In this document: positions 35,586 through 48,765 of the stretch, piece after piece
Position numbering within the stretch: position 1 is the stretch's first letter
Layout: the number at the start of each line of letters is the position of its first letter
NCBI GenBank assembly: GCA_022410635.1
Contig: JAJVDF010000134.1
Location: 887,016-951,015, forward strand
Source: Tretioscincus oriximinensis
Taxonomy: Eukaryota; Chordata; Lepidosauria; Squamata; Gymnophthalmidae
Length of the DNA stretch: 64,000 bases
Direction: 5' to 3'
Made by a program: the position numbers and the translations under genes
The notes under the pieces: model-generated
What the model was told of the DNA's origin: nothing
Database searches by the model: none
Seen by the model: the letters and a program-made list of their open reading frames with translations, nothing else

Positions 35586-35762
35586 CGCCAGGATGGGCTG
35601 ATTGCACCATTATGACAACACTCCTTAAAAACAGCATTTGAACATCCCACCCTATACCACCATAACTATATCTTAAAAAGGTCCTACATTGTGATCTGTC
35701 CTGAGACCTCGGGGAACAGGGCAGAATATAAATATTACTAAGTAAGTAAATAAATAAATGAA
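35586..35762 (+). mobile_element. L2-like LINE 3' end with (TAAA)n tail
   Basis: GTCCTGAGACCTCGGGGAAC followed by GGGCAGAATATAAATATTAC and a TAAATAAATAAATGAA tail is the sense version of the LINE tail seen inverted at 3135 and 27551. Only the last 170 bp are recognisable. Confidence 0.6.
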
Positions 35763-38021
35763 TGTCTGCAACGTCTGCTTTCTTTGACATCCCTCAAGGT
35801 ACAACAAGATCATTATCCAGACATTGTTTCTATTAATTAAAGGGAATTTATTTCCCCATCTATCTTCCATTTTGTTATTGTTTCAAGCTACACATTTCTG
35901 GTTTGACCTTTCAAATGGGAATGAAAGTTAGAGAGAAAAACATATTGCACAAGCATACTTTTTTCAAGGTGTTGGCAGGAGAAGCCTAGGGGAGATTGCA
36001 GAAGGTGCACAGATGTGTACAAAGCCTTGGGGAATGAGTTGGAATTGAATAAATAAGATGGAGAGCTATGTGAGGAGAAAATAAACAAAGATAGGAAGGA
36101 AACTGAGCACATTGCGTGGAAGATAATTAGAAAGAACACACAAAATAATCTATTGAGTTAATTTAGGGAAACTGGAATATTTTGACAAGCATTGATAGTT
36201 TGTTTTCTAGAATGTTCTATTTTCTATTTTTAAATTTTTTAGACTAGCTGAAAATACAATGTCTAAATGCAGATTTAATTATGATGAAACCTACCATGCT
36301 GGGCTCTACTTTTAGAAACCCTTGTAGTTTCCAAATTACATTTGCCATTAGGTTTCCATAGATTATATTTTTGCCTGTTATTGTGAAGTTTACTTCTGAA
36401 GGAAAGCCACAAACTCAAAAAGAAATTATAATTTCTCAAAACATTTCAGTGTATCCCTTCTTAGTAGCAATTCCTCCTCTTTTTGTGCAAACTGTTATTC
36501 AAGCTATTCCAGAATTGATAGATGCTTCTGGACAGCTCTGAGTCTCTAATTAGAAATCTCACTTTGGGCGGGGAGGAACTTACTTTCCATACACTAGGTG
36601 CAAGAGCTAAGATTTGTGATTGAGGCTATGATTAGAAAGAAAGAAAGAAGTTTTTGGAACATGAGAATCATATATTGTTTCACTGAGGTACAGCCAAGTC
36701 ACCCCTGATCACAGCTTCAGTTTCATTAAAGCAAAGTGATGGATTTATCAATGCCTACTAGAAAGATTTGAGGGAGCACATCAATGAACTTTTCAGGAAA
36801 ACAAGCATTTTTTAAAAAAATTACTAAATTCTCAGTTACCTTCTCTATATTCCTTACATAATATGAAAAGTTTTTGATTACATATTTTGATTACAGACTC
36901 TTTTTCTTAACTACACTCTTTCAAATAAATAATTTAGGCTAAAAGATATTATTAATGTTCAACAGGCTAGTCTGAATGGCACAGGGTACACATGAGCCCA
37001 TGAAAAACCATTTCATGGAGTGGTGAATATTGTTTTCAGAATTTTTTTCTTCACAGAGAGTGTAAGAGAACAATGCTGTGTTTCCACTTACCTCTAGGCA
37101 TCCCCTGGTAGAAGCAGGCATCTAAACAACGAACCATCCATTCAAAGCATTTGAAGATGAGGATGTGAATGTCTGGGTTTACAGAGTGAATGTCTTATTT
37201 GTGGTACCTCTAGACAACCCTCTGCATCAAAAAAGAAGACATAGAAGTACCCTGTCCATACTGGTACCCACTCTCAGGTATCTTTTACACAATGTTTGCT
37301 GCCATGGCCTCTGACATATCCTTTCAGCACTATGATGCCATTTCAGCAGCCATCATGAAATTTCATGGTGCTTTCTTACCCAGAAATCAGTGTGGCCCTT
37401 GTCCACAAATAAAAAAAAGGGAAGGAAGAAAGGAAAGAAAGAAAGGTAGAAAGAAAGAAAAGAATGATACCCCAAGGTGAATTTCTATGTCTTTGAATTT
37501 AGACCTTTCACTCTAAGTGGGCTGGGCTGAAGGAATTAATCTTTTTAGACTATTACCAACCCTATTGCTTTGTATACTTTTTGTTTTTAAACTTACTTTA
37601 AACTTCAGTACCTGATCTCCATCAAGGACTGATCAAATTCTTCTTATTCTTATTATTCTTATTAGGCTCAGATAGAAACCTCTATGGTATCATCTTTTTC
37701 TGGCACTAAAAACAATGGGATCGGACATTATGCAGGTCCTGTAATTTCTGATACAACAATATTTGCATTGACAAAGAAAAAAGATTGGCCCAAATTTTAC
37801 CCTATAGTTGGAGTAAGTAATCTGCATTGAAAGTGTGAACCTCACGATGGCGAATGAACATTCTGACAAGTGAATACCAGCTGAGAAAGTGATTTATTAC
37901 AGCTCTTGTGAAACTCTAAGTTAGGGCTGCAGTGATTGCCTGCTACCAGAGCAGCTATATTTATGTAGTCCTTTGGCCAATTACTGCATTCCCTTGAAAC
38001 ATTCAAGCCCGAACATTAGAG
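35763..38021. other. No gene recognised; GAAA-type microsatellite
   Basis: AT-rich. A purine microsatellite of GGAA/GAAA units lies at about 37418-37462. A CTTATT-type short repeat lies near 37643-37668. The rest has no assignable repeat and no gene. Confidence 0.45.
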
Positions 38022-38105
38022 TTTTTCCTCCGAAACTCCCTGGAGCCCAGGAGGTTTTCTCTCCGAAACTCTCTGGAGCCCAGGAGGTTTTCCCTCCAAA
38101 CAGAA
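38022..38105. repeat. 33-bp tandem repeat, 2.3 units
   Basis: Units CTCCGAAACTCCCTGGAGCC... recur every 33 bp (38031, 38064, partial at 38097). Because 33 is a multiple of three, the repeat is in frame in an 88-codon frame and translates to 11-residue repeats, but no gene is supported. Confidence 0.8.
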
Positions 38106-38194
38106 CAGCAACTATATACAATCCTATCCACATGTCATGTACCCATGACAGGAAGTCTGATTGGAAAAATGTTCTTAAAGCTAGCACTTACATG

Positions 38195-38451
38195 AATGGT
38201 GGGCAATTCATGGATGCCAAGAGTATAAACAGCTACTAGGATGGATGTCTTGATACAAACTCTGAGGTGGAGCAACAGGCATCATTCCTGAAATACCATT
38301 TGCAAAGCATCGAGAACAGGTGAAGATTTTTCCTTCTTCTGTTCAAGACTGCTCAGGTGCAATTGGTGGGCCCCTGTGAGAGACAGAATTCTGGACTAGA
38401 TGAGCTGTGGCTCGTTTCATCAGGGCTCCTCTTACGTTCTTTTGTTCTATG
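38195..38451 (+). mobile_element. CR1-like LINE 3' end, old copy
   Basis: Begins in the last codons of ORF2 (GGQFMDAKSINSY, against FMDTKGINGY in the young copies) and runs through the same 3' UTR to a decayed TTACGTTCTTTTGTTCTATG end. It is clearly more diverged than the copies at 1 and 61503, so it inserted earlier. Confidence 0.75.
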
Positions 38452-38904
38452 GAAGTGTAATGCCCTGACAATATTTCTTTGCACAAATATAAGAAATCGT
38501 TACTACACACTATAGAAGCCCACACTATAGAAGAGAAAGATATCTTGTCAAGCACAGAATAGTTCAGCATTGGTATAAACTGGGTAAATAAAATGAAAGC
38601 ATGGAATTATGCAAACTGTATCAGTAGATGAAACTGTGGAGAGAAAGGTGAGTTTAGAACCAGATTTGCATGAACAAGAGCATTTTTATGGTCTGCTAAT
38701 GGGGGAGGGGGGGAATCGCAGAAAATTCAAAGATTTTTGATTAGTTGTTTAAGGGAAACAGACAGGGATTTGATTCTTGACTCTTGATATATTTTGATTT
38801 AATTCCTTTTCTTCACATCTGCATGCCAACGTGTCCAGTTGATATTGTGCAACATTTTTAAATGCAGAGCCTTTCTGGATACCATAAATTGTGCCCATGT
38901 TAAT
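38452..38904. other. No gene recognised
   Basis: Sequence between two LINE fragments, with a G-run at about 38701-38712. No assignable feature. Confidence 0.45.
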
Positions 38905-39535
38905 ATGATCCAAACTATTGCCCTTCCTAGGCAAGCTACTGGAGAAAATCATGGTTGCAAGCATGTTTGGAGAAAATTATTTATCAAGATTCAGTTAAAT
39001 CCAGCTTCAGACCTAGTTATGACATTGCAGCTGTGTCCCCATTAAGGATATTTAGCAATTTAGCTGCAACAGCAAGTAGAAATTGCCTCATTACCTCCCG
39101 GAGTTTCAGCATGCCACTCACTAAAAAGGCTTGGATCCCACGTTTTCTGTTAGGTCATTTTTCTCGTTTCAGCAGTGGTCTTCATTTAAATGTGAAGAAT
39201 TGCTTAATGGGGAAGGATTGCTCACTGAGAATATTGAGAATTGGAGTAAAATAAGAGCAGCAATGACTTATGGGGCATGTGATGTCACGATGATGCTAAG
39301 GAATATTAGGAAGAAATAAGAAGCAGTGTGTGTGAGTGAGGACATACTTGAGGATGTGGGTTGTTTCCCAGATTTAATAAAAATAGTGATATTAAAGTTG
39401 TAATGGGGAAGCAGTCCGAAACTGCCTTTGTAACTCTAGTCGATGACTTCCTCTGGGAGAGAAATAGAGGGGATGTTATTCTGTTGGTTCTCCTGGACTT
39501 CTATGTAGGTTTTGATACCATTGATTATGGTATTA
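38905..39535 (+). pseudogene. L2/CR1-like LINE RT fragment, interrupted
   Basis: The first part (about 38925-39030) gives, across frames, GKLLEKIMVASMF and then SVKSSFRPSYD, the start of the RT fingers/palm in L2/CR1 LINEs. The second part (about 39405-39530) gives SETAFVTLVDDFLWERNRGD, then VILLVLLDFYVGFDTIDYGI, the first catalytic aspartate block. In an intact protein these two blocks are nearly adjacent, so about 370 bp of unrelated sequence separates them here. A CR1-like 3' end begins immediately after. Confidence 0.72.
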
Positions 39536-39951
39536 ATGTTTTCTCTATCACACAACACTAGGACCAGAGGGCACTCCTTGAAAAGGATGGGCAGAAAAGT
39601 GAAAACAAAGGAAAGTATTTTTTTACCAAGATGGTCATCAGCCTGTGGAATTTACTTCCTGAAGAGGTAGTGGTAGTAAACAGCTTGGATAGCTTCAAGA
39701 CAAGACTAGACAGGTTTATGGACACCAAGGGTATAAATGGGTAGTAGGATGGATGTCTGGATGTTGCCTCCGGGATGGAGCAACAGGCAGCACTCCTGAA
39801 ATACCATTTGCAGGGAGTCATAAACAGGTGCATATTTTGCTTCCCACTGTTCAGAAATCCCAGGTACATCTGGTGCACCTCTGCATGAAACAGAATGCTA
39901 GACTAGATGGGCTATGGCCCAATCCAGTATGGCCCTTCTTATGTTCTTATG
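39536..39951 (+). mobile_element. CR1-like LINE 3' end, intermediate-age copy
   Basis: Starts at AATGTTTTCTCTATCACAC, corresponding to position 51 of the copy at 1-475, and continues to TTCTTATGTTCTTATG at 39936-39951. Substitutions and small deletions are much more frequent than between the two young copies. The frame for the C-terminal ORF2 segment is broken on the sense strand. The element is 5'-truncated directly against the L2-like RT fragment. Confidence 0.82.
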
Positions 39952-42900
39952 TATTCTGGAGAGGACTTCAACAAGGCAATTCCAGTATTTCATGTATATT
40001 TTGATAAATAATATTCCAAATTACCTGCAGTATAAAACTATAATACTTCCACCTTTTTATAAATCTCATGTAGGATGTCAAATCTTCTGTCATTGATTTG
40101 TCAGAGATTTTAAAAAGTAATTCGCACACTCTGGGTATGTAGGAAGTAAAACCTTCAGTACCTTTCAGAGTTTTTAGAAGTATTTTTCAAAGATTCTTTA
40201 GAATAATTCTTAGTTCTTTTATAGTCACAAATGTTTTCTCTTTTTATGCCATTATTTTAAGACTCTGTTTAGCCTCAGTGTAATTCTAGTATTAATTAAA
40301 CCGCAACTTTTCTATAGTTGTACTTAAAACGTAAATAGTCTACTCATTTTAAAACAGTCACTGTCAGAACAATCTTATTATTTCCTTGTGAAGAGGAAAT
40401 AGCTTTGAAGCAATGCAGATAAAAATCAATCATCCCAATTATTCAGAGATAATTAGCATATCTATAATCTTGCTTTCCCCATGTTTTAGTTTTTTAAAAA
40501 TGTATGGATGTTATTTTTCCTGCAAAGTAAGCTTGGAAAAGTAAGGCTTGTGAAGCCCCAAAATTAAATGTAATAAGATCATACATTGGAGTGTACCTCT
40601 TCCCAAATGGATAACTAAATATGGTCAGAAAAATATTTGGCCTCTCTGCACTGAAAGACCTTGTCTGGATTAGTAGGTGGGAATTAGCAAGGGCCACTAT
40701 TTTAGGACACAGCCAGGTGATATCTAAGTTTAAGATAAGTTTAAAGATTAATCCATTGACCATATCATATAAAAATAGAATAAAATACATATATGATACT
40801 TCTAAAAACTGATTAAAACCATTATTAAAAATTTATTTTGAGATCAGCGCGGCTCGAAATCTGACAGCCTTGGAAATAAACAAGGCTACTCAAGTGGTGA
40901 TACATTTATCCATTCCTCGCACTGTGGCCAGGTTATGAGGGCTTTAAAAGTCTAGGAATGGAAGTTGTCTATTAATATTCAGAACAAGTACTTCTTAATT
41001 TGTGGAACAGTCCATCCTATGCATACAAGGCACATCAGAAGTGAGATGGGCCTTCCATACTCCATATTAATGTGTGTTGATTGGGGCTATTGTTTAATTC
41101 TGGGAATGAACTAATGACCTGATATCAGATGTGATTTTAAACCAGCTTAAATCTTGAAGAATTGGACTGAATCTTTTAAAAAGTTCTGAATTGAACTGAA
41201 AATCCGATTTTTTTTTCTTGATGTTGCCAGGTCTTCAAAACTGAAGATGTTTTAAAAAGTACATGTATGATCAAATAATAAATGCTAATATAGAAACACT
41301 ATCATTTCTAGACCATTTAATCAACCAAGTAGATTCTTCACAACTTGCTCTTATTTTTTGCAATTTAACTCTTATTTTCTTCTTCTTTTTCATTTCTTTT
41401 TTTTCTGAAGGGCTTTATCCAGACACAGGGGGAAAAGAAGTGAATTAAATGCAACTTAGTGGTGATGGTATATCCACACATTACAGTCTCTGATCTACAA
41501 GGAGAGCTTTTCAATAACTTTTAATGACAAACTAGAACTAAGATAAGAACATTACTGTACAAATGCTACTGGCTTTTAAATTGCCTCTTCCACCACCACC
41601 ACCACCACCCCATATATGTGGTTGCACTCCAATATGTAATAACCGTGTTGAGATTCCACACCGTGTCTTGGTATGGGCTTAAGACTGGCAGAGCCGGCAC
41701 AGTGCATGATGGTATGTACTGTGTGCATGTCTACTTAGTCGTAGTCCAATCTCAGCCTTCTTGAGAGACTGCGAAACCTTTTTTCCTCTGACCTAACTTG
41801 TAAGGTATTTGTATATGATTTTTCATTATCTGTTTCCACAGTGCAGCATGGGGTTGGGCTCTAAGTGCTGCTTGGGTCATTTCAACCATAAACATTGTGG
41901 ACAACTGAAACAGTCCACAGATGGGGAATACCTGGAAGAGAATCTTCAGGTAGTCTGTCCCTGGAACAGAGCATTCTGAGCCAAAGACTATGCAGATTAA
42001 AGCTATATCCAGATATCTTTTATTTGTTCCACCATCATTGCATATTCTGAAACAAAGCATGAATAAAGCATGATAGTGTTTTATGCCAAAATATTCAACT
42101 GTCTAGATGCAAACAGAGTTTCCTCTAGAAGGGACAATTTTCAGAGGTCTTCTCTGTCAAATGGATCCCCAATTCTCCAGCACAGCTAATTTAACCCCTC
42201 CCCCGTCCCTGTCCCCCCCCNAAAAAAAATCACTTTTATCTCTTCCGTTCACTATACCCACAGTGAGCACTCCTACTCTTTCAGCTAGACTGACACAAAA
42301 CATTTTCAAATCTTCTCCCACCCCTTTAGCTTGTCAAAAGGATAATAGATTTGATTTTTATTTTCACTTAACTGCTAAGGTCATGGAATGAACAAAACTT
42401 TGAACAAACATTGCCTTACATTTGCCATCCTTGTGCTGTATTCCTCTTACACAGTTTCAAATTCACAGTGAATGTTTGCACTTTCCATGCAGATAGCCCC
42501 TAAAACCAATATTAACCATTTTTTTACAGATTTAGCAGATGCTCATTTCTTTAAAGCAGCCAAAAAAGTCTGAATATTGTAACAAACACAATGCTAAGCC
42601 ATCAAATAGGAAAAGTTTGCTAAATATTGTAACAGTATAATTCACTTATGTCAACTCACAAAAGAAGCACAAATTTATGTCTTCCCACAGTAACATCCCC
42701 ATAGGTTGGGGATTTAAATCCACTATTTTTCTCTGGTTCCTTGCCCCACTGTGGTCACAAATCAGCACAAAAGGGAAACCCCTTTTCCACACCCATTAAT
42801 GGTCCAAAGCTGTATCCCCGATTTTATGTCAGAACCTTAACTTAAAACAGACAATTCGGCCACTACAAACACGGCTTCTGATCAAGCTATTTCATTTCTA

Positions 42901-45900
42901 CTGAAGTTGATTAAACCAGGTAAATGCAAACCAAGCCCCAGATTCTGCATTTGTACAAGTGTCAGCAATCAAAATCACTATCGGAAGATCACAAATGAAC
43001 ACAAGGACATCGCAATGGAGAGCCCTATCCTTGTCCCTTTATCATCCTAGCATCTTTTAAAGCATTCATTTGACTCAAGCTGGGCTTTGGATACAATTCT
43101 GTTAATCATGATAATGCTTGCAAAGAGAGCATCATTTTAAAGACATTAACCTCTTCTTGCTGTGTAAGACAATATCCACATTGTCTGATTGCTTTGGCTG
43201 ATCTAAATAAATGCAGGATATGTTGTGCCTATTGCCAAAATCTAGGGAGAATTGTAATAATGTGTGTACATTTAGTAACAGGGAATTATATGAAGTTGTT
43301 ACAAAAATTCTCCATGACTTTTTCTTCCCCGTTATGATATATACAGAAAAGGGTTGGCTCTCATGCACATCGTAACCCTAAGAACCTACCTCAATTTGGC
43401 CCTTTTTAATTATATATAAATTATTAAATTCCATCTCTTTTAGCAACACAAAGATATCTGCTCTTATGCGAAGGTCAGGCAGCAAATGTGGAATGTTTAT
43501 ACAAAGGAGATGGCCTGAACCAAAAAGGGGTCACGGCTATTAATGCGATAGATGGATGCTTTATGGAACATTAATATAATAAATATTTTGGCTTGGAACA
43601 GAGCCTGAGAAAAGACCAGGTCCCTGTAAGGGAAACTCCAAATGACCCCATGTTACCCCAGAGTTTGTTGAAAACAAAGACAATAGTCTGATCAGAGTGA
43701 TAATCCAATCACCTAAAGATTACTCTTGGAAAAAAGTGCTTAAGAAAGTCAACTGTTTCTTGACACTCATTAATCACCAGTTGCTAGGAGATGGAAGCTA
43801 AAATAATTAGTCATACAAACATCTTTTTGTTTAACTAAAGAACGCATCTGAAAGTCCTGAATTCAAGTATTTCCTCCCTGACTTGATTGCATTTGTGACA
43901 ATCACCCTAATCTTCATCTGGAGAAATCCTTTGTTTCCTTACTTGATGTCAATGTAGTTGTCAATTCAGCTTGGTAATAATATATACTTTTATTTTATTC
44001 ACACTTTATATATTCTCTCTACTTACACAATCCTTCAATATAGGATCCCATTTGGGCCTTAAGTTATAGCATTATAACTTCATTTCCAAACATAAATTTC
44101 TATTAATACACAGAAACACAAACCCCAAATCTTATTCCAAAACTATACTTTTTCCTGCAGAGTAAGACCGAGGGATGGCTGACTCTTTAACCTGTTGATT
44201 GTTTACATCATTACACTTCATTGTTTCTTTTTCCCCCTGCATTCCCTGGCATGCAAACATCCTATTATTTCTTTTCCTCTTAGTGTGAAATATACTTTAT
44301 TTCTGAAATTATTACTCATTGTTGGACATCCATGTGTCCCAATGATGGCATTCCATTGCTCCAGGGAAGAAAGTGATCATAAATACAGCAGATTTGAAGG
44401 TTAGAATTCACATTCTGCTCTCCCAAGCAAACCTGCTTAGAAGTATTATTCAACCTTATCTGCAGTCTTGAACTTCAAGACTTCACTTCCCAAGGACCCC
44501 AGGTCTTTGACCTCTTGACCTCTGCCTCCTCACACAGATGGTAACTATATTGGAAAACAACCTTTTCCCCAGCTCCTCGCTCTATTTTAAGCTCTTTTTC
44601 TCACTATCATTAGCCATAAAGTGTGTGTGTTCCCATTGCTATATCCATGCTTATTTCACTATTTTTAATAAATATTTTTGCAGAACTCTATCTTGTGAAT
44701 TATTTGGCTGTATCTAAAAACCTGGTAATCCATGTATCACAAAGCTGCTGTATTCCACTTGCCAAATCTCTCACAAGTGAGTTTTACTCTCAGCTAATTT
44801 CCCCCAATTATTAGCATTATTATTAATTATTAATTATTATTAGTCTAAGGTAACAATACATAGTTCCTATACTATTGTGATCCTATCTGGACTAAGTTAT
44901 ATAATACTTTCTCCCTGAAACAGAAGATAATGATTTCCTCTTATTTCTTATTCTTTTTCATTTATTTATTTTGAAAATCTCTTTTCCACAATACAATAGT
45001 GTGACACCACTGAAAATGACAAAAGTAAAAATGCAGATGCAAAAAGAAAAGTACAAAAGTCAAGCCTAATGTGGAATAGAAAAACATTCTATCTTTTCTC
45101 TTAACATATGCAACTTCAGACTGGAATGCTGAGCAATTCTATCACCAGAATTTTTAAATGGAAATGAACAAATGAAAGCACTCAAACCAAAGAGAATTGA
45201 TAATCACAAGCTGAATATATAAGATCTGAACACATTCAGTCTAAAAGACCTGATCTCTTTTTGCTGTGAAAAGGTAGGAGATGCCTGCATAACTGTTTTG
45301 TTTAAGATATCTTTAATAACGAATGGGTTTATCTCTCCAAACTGAGATTTCAGTAATTCCTCCCCTTTTTTTATAATTCGACTGTGTTTATTTTTCAAAT
45401 AGAGTATGTTCAAACTGTGTATTTGGGGGCAGCTTTTTAACAGCATCTGAGACACATGAAACTGCATCTGAGGGACATGAAAAATCCTACATCATATAGT
45501 ATTTATTAAAAAACAAAAACCTAAAATCCTATAAATCCTATCTTCCTTGTTTCCCCTTCTCTGCTTACCTCCCTTAGACTGATGCTCACTTGTTTTACCT
45601 AGAGTTTGATTGTATAGTAACTTCAACAGCTCTTAAGCCCAATTCCAATTTAGTTCAAATGGAAAATGGAGTGGCCACACACTGGTCTGACATCAATAAG
45701 GAGGTTCAGAGGATATCTCCAAAATAACTGAAATAAAAGTTGAGAAATGCAATCTTAGCTCTGACATTGATTCCAGAGCAGCGAGTCCTCATCATAAGAA
45801 TCTGTGTTTGCTTTGCAACTGTGGACAACAGAGCAATGGTGGAAACTTCCTCTGGCCTGTAGCAACAGTGGAAGGTCTTGAGAGGGCTATTTTGTCAAGT

Positions 45901-46529
45901 CTCTAACCCTCTCATCAAATACCATCAACCATCCAATCTCATCCTTTTGAGCTGTAGAGATGTCTATTCAATAAAGTAACAAATATCTTAAATCTGTCAC
46001 AATTCAGAATTTGTATTATTGTTTATAAACAATATGTTATAAATTGAAGCAAAAAGAAATAGAAAACTCCACATATAATCAAATGAATGCCAAAAAAGCT
46101 ACAATCATTGGCAGAATTGGCCAATTGGAGAACCCAGCAACAAATGTGCTGTTTAAAATACATTATACTATTTCTGGTCTTAAAGACATCACACAGATAC
46201 CAATTAATCCATCACAAACATTTTCATTACTTCATCCAGGTCTGCTTAAGTTAACACAGAATCTATCTAAAGTTTTCAGGCAAATAATGTCATAACACAA
46301 AAATGGAGAGCTAATTGCACCTCACAGCTGTAATGAGACAGCAGAGTGAGATAAACTAGTATCACAGTGTCTTTCACAATTGCATCATTAAAGAGCTAAG
46401 AACATTAAAACCATTTATTGTGGACTGTTTGCTCAATGAGACACGTGTGGTCCCTCCATTGAACACATTATATTAATCCCTCAATTCTGACTAAGAAAAA
46501 TATCTTCATTGTTAAAAGAGTGTGGATAT
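39952..46529. other. Long AT-rich interval, no gene recognised
   Basis: No domain-bearing frame and no repeat that I can name. Minor items: a (CCA)n tract at about 41590-41609, and one undetermined base at 42221 exactly between a C-run and an A-run, which looks like a homopolymer sequencing ambiguity. The 94-codon frame across that base is not supported as a gene. Confidence 0.5.
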
Positions 46530-46645
46530 GTGGAAGCACGTTCTTAGTGATAGCCAGCAGTCTATGGAATTGACTCCCCTCTGAAGTGTGTTAGGCACTC
46601 TCATTATATGTGTTTTGATATCTGGTGAACATGTACCTGGTCTTT
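46530..46645 (+). mobile_element. Possible L2-like LINE ORF C-terminal remnant
   Basis: The plus strand, ignoring two stops, reads SSLWN.LPSEVC.ALSLYVF, which resembles the LWNSLPPEVR.A.SL..F block near the end of L2/CR1-type proteins. Short and decayed. Confidence 0.4.
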
Positions 46646-48044
46646 TCCTGGAGTTCTGCTTAAAGATGGCTCCTACACATATGCCCAACCAAATTCAGAC
46701 AGAAAATCTCAATTGTACATGCACAATCACCCATTTTTAGGTAATCAAAATACCTAAGTGACTGCAAAATGCCATTGTAGGAGCTGTGCTTCATTGGCAA
46801 TTTTGTCAGATTTCCAAGAAGTTTAGAGGCTGTTTGCAGAAAGTTCATAGGTGGTATTGCTCAAACTTAATTCTGTGTCATACCAGTATCACTAACAGTC
46901 GAGATTAGAAGGGCTTATTGATGGTTCTTTTGAGATACTTTTTGGGGTGAAGGTATTTAAAAATGCTGAATGTTTCATTGTTTTGCCTAAACCTGGGTGC
47001 TGTTCATAAATAATCATCATTATGATCTTAAACTTTTTGAATATATATGTAGAGAGATAATTTCAAAGTCAGTAATAAATAAAATTAAATGCACACAAAC
47101 AAAGTAAAACCTAAATGAGAATACATGAATAAATAAATACAAGGTGGGAATTAGGGGTTGTGGGAATATGAAAGCAAATTCTATAGAAGATCAAAATAAA
47201 CTGCAGGATATACAAACTTGCTTTAGGGTTCCTCAAAGGGGGGAAAACAAACACACACATATAACAGGACTGCTATCATATGCTGCTATTTTATGTAATA
47301 GTTAAAATACAGAACATGCTTTCAGGGATTTTTCTACTGCCAGAAAGAAAGCACTAAGAAGGATTTGGAAAACAACTTGAGGCATTTTGTTTCACACACT
47401 TGCATGCACACAAGCATGCAAACACACAAATGCTCTGTGTTTTTTGCTTCCAATCTCCATTAAGGTATTGAGGAACAGACAAGAGGACAATCAAGAAGTA
47501 AATGCTGAGGAATATTGGGCATGCCCAGAAATACTGAGCATTCTCAGTTCCATTGTCTTGTGCAGCTTCTCCTCATGATGTCCTGGTAATCCCATTAAAA
47601 GGGTACACACAGGGATGGCTTCTCATCCCATGGCTGCTGGTATGATGTCTGGATAAATGAGCTATAGAATATTTTAGGGGATTCCAAACTGAGTGCCAAA
47701 GTCCATTACCAGATATGACAGAGACATCATGAAGGCAAGACCTTCAGGGACCATAGCTGAAGAGAGGAACAGGTTAATATTCAAGATTTTGCAGCTCACA
47801 GAAAGGAAAATCAAGCACATGAAATGTTAATTAGGGTAACTGAGAAAGTTTATGTAATGAGGCACATCCAGGCTCCAGCTCCTTTAGTGAAAGGGTCATA
47901 AATAAGATGGAAAATCCAAAGACAGTTGCTGGTGATGGCTATGAAGGCAACAATCAACAGACAACATTAAAGATTTAACAGTTTTATTCTTGAACATACA
48001 TCAGTTTAGCTTAATGGTAGAGAGTAGAATAAACAATAGTGGAT
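46646..48044. other. No gene recognised
   Basis: AT-rich with no assignable repeat. AATAAATAAATAC at about 47130 is a short A-rich tail of unknown parentage. Confidence 0.45.
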
Positions 48045-48765
48045 TAAATTATGGCCATGGCTGAAAACAATAAAGGAGGATGTGAGAGGTGCATCTTGGC
48101 CAACTATCCCGTACCCATGTCTGGGCTTACCAGGGACCTATCCACACCCATTTTGGGTTGGCCACTTGTGGCGCTCACCCTTTTTGATGATCCCCACGCA
48201 CACACAATTGAGTGGTTGCCACACAACCTGACCCAACTTCGTGGGTACCAAAGCCCGCACATCTGAAGATCCAGGAGGTTGAATGAGCCCAACCTGGTGC
48301 AAACCCAAATTAAGCCCTACCCCCTAGACTCTGAGCCATGTTCAGCTTCCAACCCTTTCCCCAGGGCAAGCTCTGTGCCTCTGAACCCTTTAAATGGCCC
48401 TCTTCCAAACTCTGGGACAGTCAGGGAAATCTGCCTCCATATTGGATAGTAACCATCCCTTAGGCCAGCCAAGATGCACAACCGCCACCCTAGTCATGAC
48501 AAAGGGAGGGAGGGATGCTCGTCTTCCAACAGAAACACAACGGAGTGGATGAAGGCTTCTGTTAAGCCCCGCCTCCGTCGTGCATTTGGCAGCCAGCAGC
48601 ATGCCTTCATGGTATCCTGGAAGTAAAGCACCGCCACTGCCTGTCCAGCCTGGCCCCACCAAGCCAGCAACTCCTCGCTGCCACCCCCACCATGCTGCGA
48701 GGTATTTGTAGCTGATAACTGAGCCAAACCTCCCCATTTTTACTTTTGTCTCTATCCAGTTAACC
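48045..48765. repeat. GC-rich block, unclassified, possibly kin of 3740-4545
   Basis: A sharp rise in GC content between AT-rich flanks. The stretch at 48570-48650 shares short ordered strings with 3795-3890 (AAGCC.CGCCTCC and TAAAGC..CGCCACT). A 125-codon minus-strand frame crosses the block but has no domain and is only as open as GC-rich DNA allows. A DIRS or LTR terminus is possible; no ends were found. Confidence 0.35.

Noticed and set aside
39040..39400. Retroviral or endogenous viral gene
   Set aside because: No gag, pol or env motif was found; the RT blocks on both sides are of the non-LTR L2/CR1 type.
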